From Saccharomycopsis malanga (lineage: Eukaryota; Ascomycota; Saccharomycetes; Ascoideales; Saccharomycopsidaceae), in NCBI GenBank assembly GCA_004014935.1, contig CP025321.1:2294001-2358000 (forward strand): a stretch of 64,000 bases of DNA. The letters are read 5' to 3'. Below the pieces are notes generated by a model, which was given only the letters and a program-made list of their open reading frames with translations, was not told the DNA's origin and did not search any database. Numbering within the stretch: position 1 is the first letter of the stretch; every line of letters starts with the position of its first letter. Position numbers and translations under genes: made by a program. Positions 62,115-64,000 of this stretch are shown one piece after another.

Positions 62115-62208
<94 letters not shown>
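62096..62208. repeat. (AGT)n-(AAT)n compound microsatellite
   Basis: About seven AGT-like units followed by about 30 AAT units. Likely an old SINE tail, though no SINE 3' block is recognisable next to it. Confidence 0.85.
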
Positions 62209-62210
<2 letters not shown>

Positions 62211-62349
62211 CCAAACCTAGCATTCACTAATTTTCTCAACATCCATTTTAATATGTAATATTACAAGCCAGTTGTATAAATAAGCATGATCCAAAAAATA
62301 GAGGTTTTTGCTTCGATCTCAATTTAAGCTTCAAACAATAAAACTCATT

Positions 62350-63500
62350 CAATACAATCGACATTTCGTTGTATAAAAACTAAAACTTACCCTTAACTTT
62401 TGGCAAAACAACAGCCAAAGTTTATCACCATTTACAGTCAGTTTACAGCTTCCATGGTAATATAATAAAGCAAATCAAAAACTGGAATGGCGAAATAACA
62501 AAAAACCAAAGTCAAAGGAACATTAATTCAGTTGCAACGTTAAACTGAATAGGAATAAAAGTTGTTGAAAGACGGACTCCCCTGAACAGAGATATAAAGC
62601 TTATTTATAAGCACATTACGCTTTACCGAGCCCCACAAAATATTCAATGTATACAGGAAGTTGAAATATGGCAGTTTGGCAATATTTAATGATTATTATC
62701 AAATGTAAGTTCCTCTGAAAACCTATAATAAACATACCTTTTTGTAGCTTATGAGATATGCATTTTTTTGGAATAAAAGCTCATTTCAACGCTGGAGGAA
62801 TCGCAGATAAAGCTAAAATTAATTAAATACTATAGAATTACGTTAAAAAATAAAGGGAATCTTTTTAAGAGGTGAAAAAGAAGAGTTTTAAGAATTATAA
62901 GTTATTTTCGACAAAATGACACTTTCTCACTGTTAAATAATTTATAAGAGTTTTAACACAAAACAAAGTACATGATATAAAACCTTATGATTTGCAGAGT
63001 ATGGAAATATAATTTTTGTATGATTTGGTTTGCTGTAAAGACTCTAGAATATGACTTGAAAAAATCAACTTTTTGTCCAAAATTGACATTTTTCCGTTAT
63101 ACCAAATATTTATCCATAAATCTAAAATTTTTTATTATAAATAGTGTTATAATATTGGAAACAAAATTAAAATGTTAGACTATGTTTTTTCGAATCAAAA
63201 TAACCTGGATAGAACTAATTTAATTCAATAAAACGTTTGATGATTACTCCAAAACGTCAACAGCGCGAATTGAGGACCAAAACCCCAAGTGAGGAACGCC
63301 ACACTTGTTTTTCTGCACTATTCTGCACTATTTTGTGTGGCGCATGGCCTAACCAACTTGGCCACCTGGCAATAGTAAGGCATTGCATATAGGCTTATTC
63401 TTGTTAAAAAGGAATAATTCTATCTTTTCGAAAGTATACTTTGACATTTGATATACCCATTCCCCGCTAATAGTATAAGCAGAAAAAAAAGGTTATTGGG
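62350..63500 (+). repeat. R2 repeat, copy F
   Basis: Complete or nearly so. Starts near TTTCGTTGTATAAAAACTAA, shared with copy E; core at 63246-63365 with two decamers; ends near TATGAGAGATACT, beyond which a SINE head follows. Confidence 0.78.
63246..63365 (+). other. R2 conserved core with hairpin, copy F
   Basis: Stem arms CGCCACAC/GTGTGGCG intact; two CTGCACTATT decamers. Confidence 0.8.
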
Positions 63501-63504
63501 TAAT

Positions 63505-63636
63505 TTATGAGAGATACTAGGCCTTGAGCCTGTTAGGTCTTTTCTCGTTTTCGAGAGTACTAATCGTTGAACTATCCTACCAGATCTTATTCTTTTCCAA
63601 GACAACTGGCGACTGAGCCATACTGCCCAGCGGCTT
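63505..63636 (-). mobile_element. SINE head, duplicated-half type (reverse), abutting R2 copy F
   Basis: On the minus strand: CCGCTGGGCAGTATGGCTCA (A box), TTGTCTTGGAAAAG, GGTAGGATAGTTCAACGATT, CTCTCGAAAACGAG. Body and tail absent. Confidence 0.7.
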
Positions 63637-63909
63637 TTGGAATTGTATGAGGAACAAATATTGTTGATATAATGTCAAGATAGGTAGAATGAGGATTGTA
63701 GGAAAAGAGGGTGTAACTGTCTAGAAAATAGAAAGTAGATTAAATACATGGCTTAATAATGTGAGTTAGAAATTGTATGAAAAAGCTCTTGTTTTAAAGT
63801 TATTCGAGGACTAATGTGCGGCTTATATACATTATTACACTCTATCTATTGTATGGAGTGTTGCTTTAAATAATGACTGAACTGTTTATAACGTTTAATA
63901 AGTGCGAAA

Positions 63910-64000
63910 AGCCGCTGGGCCGTATGGCTCAATTGCCAGTGCTCTCGGAGACGAGAAAAACGAACTAACAGGAACACAGTTTTGATTCCCAAGACGAACA
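63910..64000 (+). mobile_element. SINE head (forward), running off the right edge
   Basis: GCCGCTGGGCCGTATGGCTC (A box region), CTCTCGGAGACGAG and a diverged B box (GTTTTGATTCCC, about 63980-63991). The remainder lies outside the window. Confidence 0.75.

Larger units (their letters stand above)
61958..64000. other. Terminal intergenic region with R2 copy F and SINEs
   Basis: A microsatellite (62096-62208), R2 copy F (62350-63500), a SINE head (63505-63636) and a SINE entering at the right edge (63910-64000). About 63640-63905 is plain AT-rich DNA. Confidence 0.65.

Overview
This is nuclear DNA of a budding yeast (Saccharomycotina, not a post-genome-duplication Saccharomyces). The evidence is compact, AT-rich, mostly single-gene transcription units; short introns with GTATGT/GTAAGT donors and TACTAAC-like branch sites; and orthologues of yeast-type proteins such as Chl4, Nop4, Sda1, Rmd5, Sgf11, Pet117, Syg1, Ecm15, Rmd1 and the separate mitochondrial isoleucyl-tRNA synthetase Ism1. 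I could not decide the CUG code or the genus from the sequence.

Layout. 1-1.0 kb: SEN54 (runs off the left edge, -) and SGF11 (+, one intron). 2.3-4.6 kb: a Zn2Cys6 regulator (-). 6.5-8.4 kb: NOP4 (-). 9.2-11.2 kb: RMD5/GID2 (+). 12.9-13.2 kb: PET117 (-, one intron), divergent from the cyclin PCL7 (13.6-15.4 kb, +, 6-nt first exon). 17.2-17.7 kb: RPS28 (-, 384-nt intron straight after the ATG), divergent from HIS1 (18.2-19.2 kb, +, one intron). 19.8-21.0 kb: an unrecognised cysteine-rich, probably GPI-anchored protein (three exons). 21.1-22.8 kb: a two-RRM protein (-). 24.9-28.3 kb: SYG1 (-, four exons). 29.8-32.0 kb: a BCAS3-like WD40 protein (-). 33.9-34.2 kb: YSF3 (-, 3-nt first exon). 34.7 kb: a 30-codon small ORF (-). 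38.1-39.0 kb: an unknown Ser-rich protein (-). 41.2-43.5 kb: SDA1 (+). 45.5-46.4 kb: VPS28 (-). 47.1-47.8 kb: a Pet20/Sue1-type protein (-). 48.8-49.2 kb: ECM15 (+, one intron). 51.0-52.3 kb: RMD1 (-). 53.8-55.4 kb: ICL1 (+). 56.8-59.9 kb: ISM1 (-). 60.4-62.0 kb: CHL4 (-).

The genes are not an operon or cluster. Shared themes are ribosome assembly (NOP4, SDA1, RPS28), mitochondrial function (PET117, the Pet20-like protein, ISM1) and carbon control (ICL1 makes glyoxylate-cycle enzyme; RMD5 belongs to the GID ligase, which removes gluconeogenic enzymes when glucose returns). I reconstructed 13 introns in ten genes by hand, using splice signals, phase and family alignment from memory.

The intergenic DNA is the unusual part. 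It holds two interspersed repeat families. The first is a tRNA-derived SINE: the head carries an A box (TGGCTCAGTGG) and a B box (GGTTCGATTCC), there are several body types, and it has an (ATT)n tail. It is present as about 25 full, truncated or nested pieces, some bracketed by perfect target-site duplications. The second, called R2 here, is an AT-rich element of about 1.1-1.3 kb. Its 120-130 bp GC-richer core is almost invariant in six copies and contains an 8-bp hairpin whose loop carries two to four copies of a decamer. A third oddity is a GC-rich, non-coding island at about 36.9-37.44 kb with several perfect hairpins and a three-way-junction fold, a candidate structured RNA. The tails of the SINEs account for the large AAT/ATT microsatellites at 56.1, 60.2 and 62.1 kb.
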